64,000 nt of DNA from Thiosocius sp942490985. Lineage in GTDB: Bacteria > Pseudomonadota > Gammaproteobacteria > Chromatiales > Chromatiaceae. The notes under the pieces are model-generated. The model worked only from the letters and a program-made list of their open reading frames with translations. It was not told where the DNA came from and made no database searches. The DNA lies in NCBI GenBank assembly GCA_942490985.1, contig CALNYW010000002.1, positions 372,001-436,000 of the forward strand, written 5' to 3'. Both the position numbers and the translations under genes were made by a program. This document shows positions 8,768 through 17,946 of this stretch, in pieces (positions within the stretch are counted from its first letter, which is position 1; each line of letters starts with the position of its first letter).

Positions 8768-9460
8768 ATGTTTTCGTTATCGCCAATTGCCGTACTCGAC
8801 CCAACTGCCGCGCAGCGATTGGCCGGTGTGCTTGGCCTGCTATTGCTGGTCGGCTGGGCATTTGCCCAGGGCCTGAGCTTCAGTGCCGCGCTGCTTGACT
8901 GGATGGAGCGTGAATACGGCGTCGAGGCGCGGGAGCGCGTGGTTGCGCTGCAGCGATTGGTCGAACAGGGCGATGCGTTGGATGAACAGGGTAAATTGGC
9001 CGGGGTCAACCGCTTCTTCAACCGCGTTCGCTACAACTCGGATTACGCGCTATGGGACAAGAAGGACTACTGGGCGACGCCGTTTGAGGTCCTTGGTATC
9101 AACTCCGCCGACTGTGAGGACTACGCGATCGCCAAGTACTTCACGTTGTTGACGATGGGGGTCGCCGAGGATCGCCTGCGCATCACCTACGTCAAATCAC
9201 TGGAGCTGAATGAGGCGCATATGGTGCTGGCCTATTACCCCGCCTCTGACGCCGAGCCGCTAATTCTCGACAATCTCAAAAAGGCCATCTTGCCAGCCGC
9301 GGCGCGCAGTGACCTGGTGCCTGTTTACAGTTTCAATGGTGCTGATTTGTGGCTCGCGGTGAACCGGCTGGAAGATACCCGGGTGGGCGAGTCGGATCGG
9401 ATCTCACGCTGGCGTGCCTATCAGGCCAAGCTGATGCGCCAGATGGCGGTGAGCGAGTGA
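8768..9460 (+). CDS. lapG: Periplasmic LapG-type cysteine protease (bacterial transglutaminase-like)
   Basis: A 230-residue BTLCP-family protease with an N-terminal hydrophobic export segment (residues 18-34). The catalytic triad is visible as Cys116 (NSADCEDYA), His151 (NEAHMVL) and Asp168 (LILDNL); spacing agrees with LapG of Pseudomonas. LapG cleaves the N-terminal retention module of giant biofilm adhesins to release cells. The gene ends ten bases before lapD, which sequesters LapG when cyclic di-GMP is high. No adhesin or its type I secretion genes are present here. Confidence 0.93.
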   Translation: MFSLSPIAVLDPTAAQRLAGVLGLLLLVGWAFAQGLSFSAALLDWMEREYGVEARERVVALQRLVEQGDALDEQGKLAGVNRFFNRVRYNSDYALWDKKDYWATPFEVLGINSADCEDYAIAKYFTLLTMGVAEDRLRITYVKSLELNEAHMVLAYYPASDAEPLILDNLKKAILPAAARSDLVPVYSFNGADLWLAVNRLEDTRVGESDRISRWRAYQAKLMRQMAVSE

Positions 9461-9470
9461 GGATCACGCA

Positions 9471-11417
9471 ATGACACTGTCGCGGCAACTCATTCTGCTG
9501 ATCGTTAGCCTGGTGCTGCTGCTGTTTCTCGGCACGTTCAGTATTACCGTCTACAACACCCGCGATTATCTGGAGAGTCAGCTGGGCTCGCATGCGCAGG
9601 ACGCCGCGACGTCGCTGGGGTTGTCGGCCACGTCGCATTTCGCCAACGATGATCGCGCGATGGTCACGACAATGGTAAATGCGATGTTCCATCGCGGCGA
9701 TTACCTGCAAATCCTGCTGGAAGATCTCTCCGGCGAGGTCTGGGTGGAGCGTCGCGTGACGCCGGTGACGGGTGAAGTCCCGGGTTGGTTCGTCAGCACC
9801 TTTGCGCTGAGCCCGCCAGAGCGCAGTGCGACGATGATGTCCGGTTGGCGCCAGGTGGGTCAGGTCCGGGTTATCAGCCATCCGGGACTTGCCTACGAGC
9901 AGCTCTGGGAGGCGACGCAACACACGCTTTGGTTGTTTCTGCTCGGCGCGTTGGCGGTGTTATCGCTGGCGTTGCTCGGTCTTCGATTCATGCTGCGCCC
10001 GTTGAAAGCGGTCGAAAAGCAGGCCGAAGCGATCTGCAATCGTGAGTTGGCGGTCAGTGCGGGGCGTCCGTTTACCGTGGAGTTTCGCCGTGTTGTCGAG
10101 GCGATGGACCGACTCTCGACCAAGGTCTCGCGGATGCTCTCAGAGTCTGAGGCAGTCGCAGTGGATTTGCGTCGACAGGCCTATCAGGATCCGCTCACCG
10201 GGTTGGCCAACCGACGGCAATTCATGGATATCCTCGAGCATCTTGTCGCTGAGCCTGATGTATTCGGTGGTGGCGGCTTGTTGCTCGTTCAATTGCGTGA
10301 TCTGAAGGCGTTCAACCAGGAGCAGGGCTACGTGGCCGGCGACCAGCTCCTTGCCGATGCCGCGGAGCGTTTGTCGGCGGTGGTCAAGGATCAGCCGCGC
10401 GCAACGGTGGCGCACCTCTCCGGTGCTGATTTCGCGGTGCTCGTGGAGGGTGCCGCCGGCGGTGATCAGTTGAGCGATTGCGCGGCGCAACTGGCGGCCG
10501 CGGTTGCCAGTCTCTATAACCGTCATCCGTTGGCGTCGGCAGACGTGGGTCACGTCGGTGGCGTCCATTTCGCCGGCCAGCCGGCGACCGATCTTCTCGC
10601 CGAGGCCGATCTCGCTCTGCGCGAGGCCCAGCGTGCGGGCCCGAATGCCTGGGTGGTACAGCCTGTTCAACGGGACAGCGGTGGTGGACGCTCGGCTACG
10701 GCCTGGCGCGGACTCCTCGAACGTGCCATCGAACGGCGTCAGTTGACGCTACTGAGTCAACCCGTGGTCGGACGTGAGCCTGAAGACCTGTTGCATCGCG
10801 AGGTGTTTCTCCGCATCGCCGATCCCGACGACGCGGCCCGGTACATCGCTGCAGGCGAATTCATGCCAATGGCCGAGAGCATGGGGCTGGCCCCGCAGAT
10901 TGATCGCGCGGTGGTCGACATGGTGTTGGCTGAGGTCCAGGCAGGGCGGTTCGACGGCCGGATTGCGGTCAATCTGAGCCCGCTGAGTGTCTCTGACGCC
11001 AGCTTTGTGGATTGGTTGGTGGTCAGGCTTGAACAGCGCTCGTCAATCGCCGCGAACTTGATCCTGGAGGTGCCGGAGTACGGGGTGTCAGCTGATGTCG
11101 ACGTTTTTGCCGGTCTGATTCGTCGACTGTCGCCGCTGGGCGTGGAGTTTTCGGTCGATCATTTTGGAAAAGGCTTCGCCTCGTTCGGCTACCTGCGAAC
11201 CATAAAGGCCGACTACCTGAAGATTGACGGTAGCTTCATTCGGCAACTCAACGATCACGAGGACAACCGCTTCTTCATCAAGACGGTGGCCGACATCGCG
11301 CATGGGCTGGACATGCGGGTTATCGCCGAATCGGTGGAAACCGCCGAAAGCTGGTCCTTGCTACGAACGCTCGGGGTGGACGGTGGGCGGGGTTACCTGT
11401 TTGGACGCCCGGAATAA
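9471..11417 (+). CDS. lapD: LapD-type inside-out cyclic di-GMP receptor (degenerate GGDEF-EAL)
   Basis: A 648-residue membrane receptor. One transmembrane helix (residues 6-27), a periplasmic LapD/MoxY-type domain (about 28-150) with Trp126 in the loop where LapD contacts LapG, a second helix (about 152-172), a HAMP linker, a GGDEF domain (about 235-370) and an EAL domain (about 410-648). Both enzymatic signatures are broken: SGADF replaces GGDEF, and REVFLRI stands in place of the EALLR motif, so it should bind but neither make nor degrade cyclic di-GMP. Together with LapG it controls adhesin cleavage. Confidence 0.93.
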   Translation: MTLSRQLILLIVSLVLLLFLGTFSITVYNTRDYLESQLGSHAQDAATSLGLSATSHFANDDRAMVTTMVNAMFHRGDYLQILLEDLSGEVWVERRVTPVTGEVPGWFVSTFALSPPERSATMMSGWRQVGQVRVISHPGLAYEQLWEATQHTLWLFLLGALAVLSLALLGLRFMLRPLKAVEKQAEAICNRELAVSAGRPFTVEFRRVVEAMDRLSTKVSRMLSESEAVAVDLRRQAYQDPLTGLANRRQFMDILEHLVAEPDVFGGGGLLLVQLRDLKAFNQEQGYVAGDQLLADAAERLSAVVKDQPRATVAHLSGADFAVLVEGAAGGDQLSDCAAQLAAAVASLYNRHPLASADVGHVGGVHFAGQPATDLLAEADLALREAQRAGPNAWVVQPVQRDSGGGRSATAWRGLLERAIERRQLTLLSQPVVGREPEDLLHREVFLRIADPDDAARYIAAGEFMPMAESMGLAPQIDRAVVDMVLAEVQAGRFDGRIAVNLSPLSVSDASFVDWLVVRLEQRSSIAANLILEVPEYGVSADVDVFAGLIRRLSPLGVEFSVDHFGKGFASFGYLRTIKADYLKIDGSFIRQLNDHEDNRFFIKTVADIAHGLDMRVIAESVETAESWSLLRTLGVDGGRGYLFGRPE

Positions 11418-11455
11418 ACCGAATCGCCGGACGATCCCAGGCGGCGAATCCGTAC

Positions 11456-11470
11456 TTTACGTAACGTAAA
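11456..11470. promoter_or_regulatory. Perfect TTTACGT-A-ACGTAAA palindrome
   Basis: A 7+1+7 perfect inverted repeat lies 39 bases after the lapD stop and about 200 bases before pstS. It has no T-tract, so it is more likely a protein-binding operator than a terminator. The cognate regulator is not identifiable. Confidence 0.4.
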
Positions 11471-11532
11471 CAGCCTCTTATGAGTCCTTCTTGAGTGGCA
11501 AGCTAAACAACATTCGCAAAAGCCACCATTAA

Positions 11533-11565
11533 ACGACATACAACTGTCACATTCGGGGGTAACAA
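11533..11565 (+). promoter_or_regulatory. Candidate PhoB box and -10 for the pst operon
   Basis: ACGACAT at 11533-11539 and CTGTCAC at 11544-11550 are two 7-mers 11 bases apart, matching 4/7 and 6/7 of the Pho-box repeat CTGTCAT. A -10-like TAACAA follows nine bases later, the spacing seen at PhoB-activated promoters, which lack a normal -35. The first half is weak, so this is a candidate only. Confidence 0.45.
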
Positions 11566-11670
11566 TCTCGGGCCGGATTTCAGAACGGTCTGATATTCGA
11601 TATCAACGCGGTGTAGCAAGTCGAAGATAAACCCCGCGACCTGATCTCAACATCCCTTGTGGAGGCTTTT

Positions 11671-12783
11671 GTGTTCAAGAAAACCTTTGTGCTTGCGGCG
11701 CTCTCTGCCGCCATCGTTTCCGGTGGCGCTCACGCGGCCGCCGCGCGTGATTACATCAGCATCGTCGGTTCGTCGACCGTTTATCCGTTTGCAACCGTGG
11801 TTGCTGAACAGTTCGGCAAGACCACGAAATTCAAGACACCAAAGGTCGAGTCCACCGGGTCGGGTGGCGGTTTGAAGCTGTTCTGCTCTGGTGTCGGTAT
11901 CGAACATCCGGACATCACCAACGCCTCGCGCCGGATCAAGAGTTCGGAGCAGGCCCTGTGTGCCAAGAATGGCGTCAATGACGTTATCGAGGTGAAGGTC
12001 GGCTATGACGGCATCGTGCTGGGCCAGTCGAACAAGGTCCCTGCCGTCGAAATGTCGCGTAAGGACATCTTCCTCGCGCTGGCGAAAATGGTCCCGGGTA
12101 AGGATGGCAAGCTGGTCGACAACCCCTACGTCACCTGGAAACAGGTCAACCCGTCGCTCCCGGATGCCAAGATCGAGGTCCTCGGTCCGCCGCCGACCTC
12201 CGGCACGCGCGATGCGTTCGTCGAGCTCGCAATGGAAGGCGGCGCGAAGACGTTTGACGATCTGAAGACGCTACGCGGCTTGAAAGACGAAGCAGAGATC
12301 AAGGCCATGATGGCCAAGCTCGGGATTCCGGCTAGTGCTTTCAATGCGCGCGGTAAAAAGGTCTTCGCCGCCATTGCCCACGGCATCCGTGAAGACGGTG
12401 CCTTCATCGAGGCCGGTGAGAACGACAATCTGATCGTCCAGAAGCTCGAGGCCAACCCGAACGCGTTTGGCATCTTCGGCTTCTCGTTCCTCGACCAGAA
12501 TTCGGACAAGATCCACGGCACGCTCGTCGACGGTGTTGAGCCGACGTTTGAAAACATCGCCGATGGCGCCTATCCCGTTTCGCGTTCGCTGTACTTCTAT
12601 GTCAAGAAGGCACACGTCGGCGCGGTGCCGGGCATGGAAGAGTACCTCGCCGAGTTTACGTCGGAGAAAGCCTACGGGGAGGAAGGTTACCTGACCGAGA
12701 AGGGTCTGATCCCGATGCCAGGTGCAGAGCGTGACAAGTTCCGCATGGATTCGTTGTCGCTGAACCCGATGGGCGCGCTGTAA
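11671..12783 (+). CDS. pstS: Periplasmic phosphate-binding protein PstS
   Basis: A 370-residue ABC-transporter binding protein with a signal peptide (residues 1-20, cleavage after AHA). The phosphate-binding SSTVYPF segment near residue 32 and the TGSGGG loop are clear. It captures phosphate and delivers it to PstCA. The GTG at 11671 is chosen as start because GGAGG lies five bases upstream; an earlier in-frame GTG at 11659 overlaps that ribosome site. This is the long PstS form, which has an SSTVYPF start rather than the E. coli-type one. It opens the pstSCAB-phoU operon. Confidence 0.95.
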   Translation: MFKKTFVLAALSAAIVSGGAHAAAARDYISIVGSSTVYPFATVVAEQFGKTTKFKTPKVESTGSGGGLKLFCSGVGIEHPDITNASRRIKSSEQALCAKNGVNDVIEVKVGYDGIVLGQSNKVPAVEMSRKDIFLALAKMVPGKDGKLVDNPYVTWKQVNPSLPDAKIEVLGPPPTSGTRDAFVELAMEGGAKTFDDLKTLRGLKDEAEIKAMMAKLGIPASAFNARGKKVFAAIAHGIREDGAFIEAGENDNLIVQKLEANPNAFGIFGFSFLDQNSDKIHGTLVDGVEPTFENIADGAYPVSRSLYFYVKKAHVGAVPGMEEYLAEFTSEKAYGEEGYLTEKGLIPMPGAERDKFRMDSLSLNPMGAL

Positions 12784-12883
12784 GCGAACCTGTAGCCAGC
12801 TGGCTGCCGGTCAGCTTGTTCGCCGGTGGCGGCGCCTGGTTGGGCACCGCCACCACCTCGAAACTCACGACGCGGAAACCATA

Positions 12884-14272
12884 ATGCAGTTATCGGCCTT
12901 GATCGTGGTAATGCTCGGTGTGATGGCGCTGGCCTATCACGTCGGACGCAAGCGGTCGCTGACGGCCGTGGGTGGTTCAAGCGGCGTCAGGCAGCTGCAC
13001 TCGTTGCCTGCGTATTACGGCTTCTATACCGCCCTTTGGGCGGGACTGCCGGCGTTGTTGATTGCCGGCATCTGGACTTTTTTCGAAGGCTCGGTCGTTA
13101 CCTCGATGGCGATCCAGGACCTGCCAGCCGAGATGCGCGACTTGCCGCCCGGGCAACTCGGCCTGCTGACCAACGACATCATCAATCTGGCCGATGGCAA
13201 TATCGTGTCCGGCGAAATCAGCCCCGCCATGCAAGGCGCGGCCGACCGGCTCAACGAACTGCGCGGCATCGGCAGGACCGCCCTCGCGATCGTTGTGCTC
13301 AGCATCGCGCTCGCTGCCGGCTCGCTGGCCTGGCGCGCGATTGCCCCGCAGATGCGTGCCCGCAATCGTGTCGAAACCATCGTCAGCGGATTGCTGGTCA
13401 CCAGCTCGCTGATCGCTATCCTGACCACCCTCGGCATCGTCCTGTCGGTGCTGTTCGAATCTTTCCGGTTCTTTCAGAAGATCCCGTTCACCGACTTTCT
13501 GTTCGGGCTGGAATGGAGTCCGCAGGTGGCGCTGCGCGCCGACCAGGTCGGTGCCAGTGGGGCGTTCGGCGCGATACCGCTGTTTGCCGGGACCCTGTTG
13601 ATTTCGTTTATCGCGCTGCTGGTTGCCGTGCCGATTGGCCTGATGTCGGCGATCTACCTGTCGGACTATGCCGGGCCCAGGCTGCGCGCCTATGCCAAAC
13701 CGGTGCTCGAGGTGCTGGCCGGGGTCCCGACGGTGGTCTATGGCTTTTTCGCAGCGCTGACGCTCGCCCCGCTGATTCGCAACATCGGTGAGTCGGTCGG
13801 GCTGACGGTGTCGTCGGAGAGTGCACTGGCGGCCGGACTGGTCATGGGGATCATGATCATTCCATTCGTATCCTCGCTGTCGGATGACGTGATCAACGCC
13901 GTCCCGCAGTCGCTGCGCGACGCGGCTTACGCGCTTGGCGCCACTCGGTCGGAGACCATCCGTCAGATCGTCTTGCCGGCGGCGTTGCCCGGGATCATGG
14001 GTGGCATTCTGCTGGCGGCGTCGCGGGCTATCGGCGAGACGATGATCGTCGTCATGGCGGCCGGGTTGAGCGCCAACCTGACCGCTAACCCGCTCGATAG
14101 TGTCACCACCGTCACGGTGCAGATCGTGACGCTGCTGGTCGGAGACCAGGAGTTCGACAGCGCCAAGACCCTCGCCGCGTTCGCGTTGGGTCTGTTGTTG
14201 TTCGTCGTCACCCTGGGCCTGAATATCGTTGCCCTGCACATCGTGCGTAAGTACCGCGAGCAATACGAGTGA
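12884..14272 (+). CDS. pstC: Phosphate ABC transporter permease PstC
   Basis: A 462-residue inner-membrane permease. N-terminal helices (residues 2-18 and 45-65) precede a periplasmic stretch, then helices continue to the C-terminal BPD_transp_1 core with the EAA loop (DAAYALGATRSETIRQIVLPAALPGI) that docks with PstB. It is longer than E. coli PstC (about 320 residues) because of the extra N-terminal membrane and periplasmic region, a known variant in marine and sulfur gammaproteobacteria. It lies 100 bases after pstS and six bases before pstA. Confidence 0.95.
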   Translation: MQLSALIVVMLGVMALAYHVGRKRSLTAVGGSSGVRQLHSLPAYYGFYTALWAGLPALLIAGIWTFFEGSVVTSMAIQDLPAEMRDLPPGQLGLLTNDIINLADGNIVSGEISPAMQGAADRLNELRGIGRTALAIVVLSIALAAGSLAWRAIAPQMRARNRVETIVSGLLVTSSLIAILTTLGIVLSVLFESFRFFQKIPFTDFLFGLEWSPQVALRADQVGASGAFGAIPLFAGTLLISFIALLVAVPIGLMSAIYLSDYAGPRLRAYAKPVLEVLAGVPTVVYGFFAALTLAPLIRNIGESVGLTVSSESALAAGLVMGIMIIPFVSSLSDDVINAVPQSLRDAAYALGATRSETIRQIVLPAALPGIMGGILLAASRAIGETMIVVMAAGLSANLTANPLDSVTTVTVQIVTLLVGDQEFDSAKTLAAFALGLLLFVVTLGLNIVALHIVRKYREQYE

Positions 14273-14278
14273 TCGAAC

Positions 14279-15571
14279 ATGGCTGACAGCAATCAACCCC
14301 GCGCTATCGACAAGGTCAATGCCTCGTTGAAGAAGCGCTACGCGAGTGAGAAGCGGTTCAAGGCCATGGGGCTGAGCGCGGTGATCCTCGGCCTGCTGTT
14401 CGTGACGTTGCTGTTCACGGACATCATCAGTAAAGGCTACACGGCGTTCGTGCAGACGCACATCAGCCTGGAGGTCTACTTCGATCCTGCCGTGATCGAC
14501 CCGCAAGGGACTGGCGATATGGAAGCGATCGCGCGCGCCGATTTCCGCCAGCTCGCGCGACAGCCATTGCGCGAGCTGTTCCCTGAGGTTTCGTCTCGCC
14601 GAGATAAGCGGGCGCTTTATAGGATCGTGAGCAGCGGTGCGCCGTTCCAGTTGCTCGACATGGTGCGCGAAGACCCGAGCCTGATTGGCCAGCGCATGAC
14701 CGTCGATCTGCTGGCCGACGATGATATCGACATGCTCGTCAAGGGCTATATCGATCGCAACGCACCGCCGGCGGATCGCCGGGTCAACGACACCGTGATC
14801 GGGTGGGTCGACAAGCTGGAGTCCGAAGGCCGGGTGGTCAAGAACTTCAACACTCGGTTCTTTACCAATGGCGATTCCCGCGAGCCCGAACTCGCCGGGA
14901 TCGGCGGTGCGGCGGCCGGTTCTTTCTACACGCTGCTGGTGACGTTGACGTTGTCGTTCCCGATCGGCGTGGCCGCGGCGATATACCTTGAAGAGTTCGC
15001 ACCGAAGAACCGTTGGACCGACCTGATCGAGGTGAATATCAACAACCTCGCTGCGGTGCCGTCGATCGTGTTCGGCCTGTTGGGTCTCGCGATGTTCATC
15101 AACCTGTTCGGCCTGCCGCGATCCGCCCCGCTGGTCGGTGGCCTGGTGCTGACGCTGATGACCTTGCCGACCATCATCATCGCGTCGCGGGCGGCGTTGA
15201 AGTCGGTGCCGCCGTCGATCCGCGAGGCCGCGCTCGGCGTCGGTGCATCGAGAATGCAGACGGTCTTTCATCACGTGTTGCCGTTGGCGATGCCTGGCAT
15301 GTTGACGGGCACGATCATCGGCATGGCCCAGGCGCTCGGCGAGACTGCGCCGCTGCTGATGATCGGCATGGTCGCCTTCATCGTCGATATCCCGGGTGGT
15401 CCGATGGATCCGTCGACGGTGCTGCCGGTCCAGGTCTATTTGTGGGCCGACAGCCCGGAACGCGCGTTTGTCGAACGGACGTCTGCCGCGATCATTGTGC
15501 TGTTGGCCTTCCTAATTGCAATGAACACCTTTGCTGTCATGATGCGCAAGCGCTTTGAGCGTCGCTGGTAA
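14279..15571 (+). CDS. pstA: Phosphate ABC transporter permease PstA
   Basis: A 430-residue permease. After one N-terminal helix (residues about 35-55) comes a large soluble periplasmic segment (about 60-210), then the multi-helix core with an EAA loop (REAALGVGASRMQTVFHHVLPLAMPG). With PstC it forms the membrane channel. The soluble insertion makes it about 130 residues longer than the E. coli protein and pairs with the enlarged PstC, suggesting the two co-vary. The gene follows pstC after six bases. Confidence 0.95.
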   Translation: MADSNQPRAIDKVNASLKKRYASEKRFKAMGLSAVILGLLFVTLLFTDIISKGYTAFVQTHISLEVYFDPAVIDPQGTGDMEAIARADFRQLARQPLRELFPEVSSRRDKRALYRIVSSGAPFQLLDMVREDPSLIGQRMTVDLLADDDIDMLVKGYIDRNAPPADRRVNDTVIGWVDKLESEGRVVKNFNTRFFTNGDSREPELAGIGGAAAGSFYTLLVTLTLSFPIGVAAAIYLEEFAPKNRWTDLIEVNINNLAAVPSIVFGLLGLAMFINLFGLPRSAPLVGGLVLTLMTLPTIIIASRAALKSVPPSIREAALGVGASRMQTVFHHVLPLAMPGMLTGTIIGMAQALGETAPLLMIGMVAFIVDIPGGPMDPSTVLPVQVYLWADSPERAFVERTSAAIIVLLAFLIAMNTFAVMMRKRFERRW

Positions 15572-15598
15572 TGACCAAAGCGGATCGAGGATAATAGT

Positions 15599-16468
15599 AT
15601 GAGTACAGGCGAAACCGTAGCGGTCGAAGTCATGGAAGAGTCAGAGGAAATAGCGCAAAGCTCACGCCCGCTCGAAGACGGGTTCAAGACCGTCGGCGAG
15701 GTCCGTGCCGCCAACGCGCGCATGACGACAACCGATGTCAATGTGTACTACGGCGACAAGCATGCGATCAAGAATGTCGACCTGGATATCGGCAATAACC
15801 AGGTCATCGCGATGATCGGTCCATCCGGTTGCGGCAAGTCGACATTCCTGCGCTGCCTCAACCGGATGAACGACACCATCGATATCTGTCGCGTGACCGG
15901 CGAGATCAAACTCGACGCGCAGGACATCTACGACAAGAAACTCGATGTCGTGCCGTTGCGGGCGCAGGTCGGGATGGTTTTTCAAAAGCCCAATCCTTTT
16001 CCGAAATCGATCTACGACAACATCGCTTACGGCCCGCGGATTCATGGCCTGGCAACCAGCAGCAGCGAGCTGGATGAGGTCGTCGAGAGAAGCCTTACGC
16101 GTGCCGGGCTCTGGCAGGAGGTCAAGGATCGTCTCGACCAACCGGGTACCGGCTTGTCGGGTGGTCAGCAACAGCGCTTGTGTATCGCGCGCACGATCGC
16201 GGTTGAGCCGGAGGTCATCTTGATGGATGAGCCTTGTTCGGCACTCGATCCGATCGCGACCGCCAAGGTCGAAGAACTGATCGACGAACTGCGCGAGGAG
16301 TACACCATCGCGATCGTCACCCACTCGATGCAACAGGCGGCCCGCGTCTCGCAACGCACCGCTTACTTCCATCTCGGCAACCTCGTCGAGGTCGGCGAAA
16401 CTACGCAGATCTTCACCAACCCGCAGCATAAGCTGACCGAGGATTACATCACCGGTCGATTCGGCTGA
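15599..16468 (+). CDS. pstB: Phosphate ABC transporter ATPase PstB
   Basis: A 289-residue ABC ATPase with Walker A (GPSGCGKST) near residue 79, Q-loop (MVFQKPNPFP), signature LSGGQQQR, Walker B (VILMDEP) and the H-loop histidine (THSMQQA). The family hallmark NPFP after the Q-loop is present. An N-terminal extension of about 40 residues, acidic and without a domain, precedes the core. It powers phosphate uptake on the cytoplasmic face of PstCA. Confidence 0.96.
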   Translation: MSTGETVAVEVMEESEEIAQSSRPLEDGFKTVGEVRAANARMTTTDVNVYYGDKHAIKNVDLDIGNNQVIAMIGPSGCGKSTFLRCLNRMNDTIDICRVTGEIKLDAQDIYDKKLDVVPLRAQVGMVFQKPNPFPKSIYDNIAYGPRIHGLATSSSELDEVVERSLTRAGLWQEVKDRLDQPGTGLSGGQQQRLCIARTIAVEPEVILMDEPCSALDPIATAKVEELIDELREEYTIAIVTHSMQQAARVSQRTAYFHLGNLVEVGETTQIFTNPQHKLTEDYITGRFG

Positions 16469-16495
16469 TTAGGGACGACGCGGGATACATCCCCG

Positions 16496-17221
16496 GTGAC
16501 TGAGTCGCAGACTCGGCCCGACGATCCGCATATCCTGTCGCGGTTTGACGGCGATCTGGGCGACTTTCGTCGCCTGGTACTCGAGATGGGCGATCTGGTC
16601 CATCAGCAGGCGCTGCTGGCCAGCGCCGCGGTAACCGATTGTGACATCGCCCAGGCACGGACGGTGATTGGCCAGCGTCGGCCGATCCGTGAACTCGATA
16701 TGGCGGCACTCGAGGCCAATGCCCGGATTGTCGCGATCCACCAGCCCGTGGCACGTGACCTGCGGTTTGTCATGACGCTGTCTCGGGCGATTTACGATCT
16801 CGAACGCATCAGTGGCGAAGCGGTGCGTCTGGCCGATCTCGCCGAAGGTTTGTACGAGCAAAACCTGTCGGCAAGCCAGTGTGCGATTTTCGAAGATGTC
16901 GGGCGCATGGCGGAACCGGCCATTGGCCTGTTGGCCCGGAGCCTGGCCGCGTTGGCCAACGAGGATGTCAATGCAGCGGTCCGGGTTGCGCTGGACTCGA
17001 AGGCCCTTGAGAAGGTATTCACCGGTTCAATCCGGCGCATGTCGACCTACGTGATGCAGGACCCACGCAACATCCCCTGGGTGATCGATGCGACGCTTGG
17101 CCTTCGCGCGATGGAGCGCATCGGCGATCACGCCTGCAGCCTGGCCCGCAACATTATCTTCTCGATCACCGGGAAAGATGTCCGCCACGCGAGCATCGAG
17201 TTACTGGACACATCGGCCTGA
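16496..17221 (+). CDS. phoU: Phosphate signalling protein PhoU
   Basis: A 241-residue all-helical protein with two PhoU repeats. Each repeat carries the metal-binding E/DxxxD-type helix (DLERISGEAVRLADL and AMERIGDHACSLARN). It links PstSCAB to the PhoR kinase and damps the phosphate-starvation response. It starts with GTG 27 bases after pstB and closes the operon. No phoB/phoR genes are in the window. Confidence 0.95.
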   Translation: MTESQTRPDDPHILSRFDGDLGDFRRLVLEMGDLVHQQALLASAAVTDCDIAQARTVIGQRRPIRELDMAALEANARIVAIHQPVARDLRFVMTLSRAIYDLERISGEAVRLADLAEGLYEQNLSASQCAIFEDVGRMAEPAIGLLARSLAALANEDVNAAVRVALDSKALEKVFTGSIRRMSTYVMQDPRNIPWVIDATLGLRAMERIGDHACSLARNIIFSITGKDVRHASIELLDTSA

Positions 17222-17235
17222 AGATTCGTGCTGGT

Positions 17236-17550
17236 TCAGAACACCAGCGTGTTGCGGAAATGTAGTCCCCAAACAAACAGCAGACTCGCGCTGGCAGCAA
17301 GATCCCACCACATGCGTCGGCGTTTTACGCGTCGGATGTCGTCGGGTTGCTCGATCATGAAGACGCGGTTCATCAGCGCGTCCAGCAGCAACACGAAGAA
17401 AAACAGCACCACAACGGATGGGATGATGTAGGCGGTCAATACCCCGATACCCTCCGGATACATGTCGGCAAACATCACCATCGGCAGGCTGAAAAACGCC
17501 AGGCCGATCAGGGTCAGGCGCAGGCCGCCTATGTCGTCGAAGATCTTCAT
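17236..17550 (-). CDS. Small inner-membrane protein, function unknown
   Basis: A 104-residue protein with three hydrophobic helices (about residues 10-28, 35-60 and 83-98) and a basic cytoplasmic loop (RRVKRRR) between the second and third. I do not recognise a family. It converges on phoU and its stop lies 15 bases from the phoU stop. The divergent neighbour is another small unknown gene. Confidence 0.65.
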   Translation of the reverse strand: MKIFDDIGGLRLTLIGLAFFSLPMVMFADMYPEGIGVLTAYIIPSVVVLFFFVLLLDALMNRVFMIEQPDDIRRVKRRRMWWDLAASASLLFVWGLHFRNTLVF

Positions 17551-17628
17551 TCTGTGTGTTCTTGTCTGTTGTGGTCCGGCGCGGGGCTTGCTGATAGGCT
17601 CTCGTCGCTCACGAGCCGCGATACTACT

Positions 17629-17946
17629 ATGCCGTCAGCCCCTGCCGCCCCTCCCGATCACGTCGTTGTGCAGTTGATTGACCTGATCGATCGCCTACGC
17701 AACGAGACCGTCGCTTGCTTCGAGCAACCGGGCGATCAGCAGCAATGGTACAACCGCGGCTATGCGAACGGTATCGTGTTGGCGCTTTGCGAGCTCGAGC
17801 AGTTCGATGCGTTGGCTGATCGCGTGGTAGATGATGTGGCGCTGATTGAAGCAACGGTCGGCCTGCCCTGGGGCAAGGCCTATCGCCATGGCGAAACCAT
17901 GGGCCGTCGCGAAACTTACGAAATTGCAGGGATTCAATCGTCATGA
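17629..17946 (+). CDS. Small conserved-looking protein upstream of xthA, unknown function
   Basis: A 105-residue acidic, helical, soluble protein that overlaps the start of xthA by four bases (ATGA), so the two are translationally coupled. A longer upstream frame exists, but ATG 17629 fits the boundary with the divergent gene. The segment QQWYNRGYANGIVLALCELE is distinctive, but I cannot name a family. Coupling to an AP endonuclease gene suggests, without proving, a link to DNA repair. Confidence 0.65.
   Translation: MPSAPAAPPDHVVVQLIDLIDRLRNETVACFEQPGDQQQWYNRGYANGIVLALCELEQFDALADRVVDDVALIEATVGLPWGKAYRHGETMGRRETYEIAGIQSS

Noticed and set aside
12977..15274. A 765-codon open frame on the minus strand opposite pstC and pstA
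   Set aside because: Its composition (Arg, Gln, His-rich) is the mirror of a GC-rich coding strand; the plus strand encodes clear permeases with EAA loops and membrane helices.
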